From Prevotella histicola JCM 15637 = DNF00424 (lineage in GTDB: Bacteria > Bacteroidota > Bacteroidia > Bacteroidales > Bacteroidaceae), in the NCBI RefSeq assembly GCF_000613925.1, contig NZ_BAJX01000002.1:186001-250000 (forward strand): a stretch of 64,000 nt of DNA. The letters are read 5' to 3'. The notes below the pieces were generated by a model. That model did no database searches and was not told where the DNA came from. It saw only the letters and a program-made list of their open reading frames with translations. Made by a program: the position numbers and the translations under genes. This document shows, one piece after another, positions 63,507-64,000 of this stretch (position 1 is its first letter; every line of letters starts with the position of its first letter).

Positions 63507-64000
63507 TTACATATTCATACCGCCATCAACCTGGATAACCTGACCTGACACGTAACTTGACAAGTCTGAACCAAGATAAACAGCTGTGTTTGCGATGTCT
63601 TCTACTGTACCGCCACGACGAAGAGGAATCTTTGAGATCCATTCTTTGCGTACTTTATCAGGCAAGTTCTGAGTCATTGCGGTGTCAATAAAGCCCGGAG
63701 CAATGGCATTAGCACGTATACCCTTAGGTCCCATCTCCTGTCCTACACTCTTAGCGAGGGCAATAAGACCAGCCTTTGATGCTGCATAGTTAGCCTGACC
63801 AGCGTTACCATGAACACCAACGACGCTTGCCATGTTGATAATACTACCACAACGCTGGCGTAACATAACTGGAATACAAGCGTGGATGAAGTTGAATGCA
63901 CTCTTAAGGTTTACTGTAATGACAGCATCCCACTGCTGTTCGGTCATGCGGAGCATAAGTCCGTCCTTCGTAATACCAGCATTATTAACAAGGATATCTA
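63507..64000 (-). CDS. fabG: 3-oxoacyl-ACP reductase, partial
   Basis: The C-terminal ~164 residues of FabG, a short-chain dehydrogenase that reduces 3-oxoacyl-ACP with NADPH in fatty-acid synthesis. The frame is open to the window edge (DILVNNAGITKDGLMLRM, with NNAG of the cofactor site). Catalytic Ser in IINMASVVGVHG, Tyr-x3-Lys in NYAASKAGLIALAKS, then IRANAIAPGFIDTAMT and the C-terminal SGQVIQVDGGMNM. The missing N-terminus (Rossmann TGxxxGIG motif) lies outside the window. It probably starts an operon with the pseudouridine synthase gene. Confidence 0.95.
   Translation of the reverse strand, partial: DILVNNAGITKDGLMLRMTEQQWDAVITVNLKSAFNFIHACIPVMLRQRCGSIINMASVVGVHGNAGQANYAASKAGLIALAKSVGQEMGPKGIRANAIAPGFIDTAMTQNLPDKVRKEWISKIPLRRGGTVEDIANTAVYLGSDLSSYVSGQVIQVDGGMNM

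Overview
The window looks like a chromosomal segment of an oral-type Prevotella or a close relative (Bacteroidota). Supporting signs are promoters of the Bacteroidota form (TTTG, 19-20 bp, TAnnTTTG), no conventional Shine-Dalgarno sites, type IX secretion (T9SS) sorting domains, a PCMD lipoprotein, WG repeats, LutABC, paired UvrA paralogues and a moderate GC content. I see no prophage, CRISPR array, intact insertion sequence or rRNA operon. The species call is inference.

Layout. 0.2-5.1 kb, + strand: subtilisin-like protease, exonuclease VII (xseA, xseB), branched-chain aminotransferase, ferritin. 5.3-9.2 kb, - strand: uvrA and a frameshifted T9SS type B protein. 9.4-13.1 kb, + strand: LysM/periplasmic-binding protein, outer-membrane barrel, frameshifted POT peptide transporter. 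13.7-16.5 kb: a second UvrA (-). 16.9-21.2 kb: a small exported protein (+), then a - strand block with a WG-repeat protein, YccF, nitroreductase, NrnA-like phosphoesterase and nucleotidyltransferase. 22.0-23.8 kb, + strand: two tRNA-Lys, a small Cys-rich protein, a penicillin-binding protein. 25.1-33.2 kb, - strand: GHL10 hydrolase, ECF sigma operon, a tiny T9SS-type protein, two tRNA-Asp, acetyltransferase, glycosyltransferase, membrane protein, recR, small barrel. 33.4-42.5 kb: second GHL10 enzyme (+), a five-gene ABC efflux operon (-) and its divergent AraC regulator (+). 43.9-48.1 kb, - strand: enolase and lutABC. 48.3-52 kb, + strand: topB and fhs. 52.4-64 kb: GH25 muramidase and a poly-Asp protein (-), a lysozyme-like protein and an SGNH hydrolase (+), radA (-), a solute-binding lipoprotein and a TPR protein (+), then a frameshifted barrel, PCMD lipoprotein, pseudouridine synthase and fabG (-, cut by the window edge).

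How the genes fit together: DNA repair and recombination genes are frequent but scattered (xseAB, two uvrA, recR, radA, topB). Envelope functions dominate the rest: wall synthesis and turnover, secreted hydrolases, efflux, and outer-membrane barrels. LutABC and Fhs represent lactate and one-carbon metabolism.

The most striking content is intergenic. Eight copies of one composite element (near 5.2, 13.5, 21.7, 28.9, 35.2, 43.6, 52.2 and 60.5 kb) share an exact blueprint: a TGTAA box, five 22-bp units with AAAAG/CTTTT arms around a changing 5-bp centre, 2 bp, a 33-bp imperfect palindrome, a 52-53 bp linker with little sequence conservation, and a second TGTAA box in direct orientation 224-226 bp from the first. 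They lie 6.3-8.6 kb apart, mostly between converging genes. Other intergenic tandem arrays of unrelated sequence also have a 22-bp period or a multiple of it (44, 66, 88), so 22 bp looks like a genome-wide rule. I do not recognise this system. Separately, three genes carry single-base frameshifts that all look like loss of one base from a CCC/GGG run.
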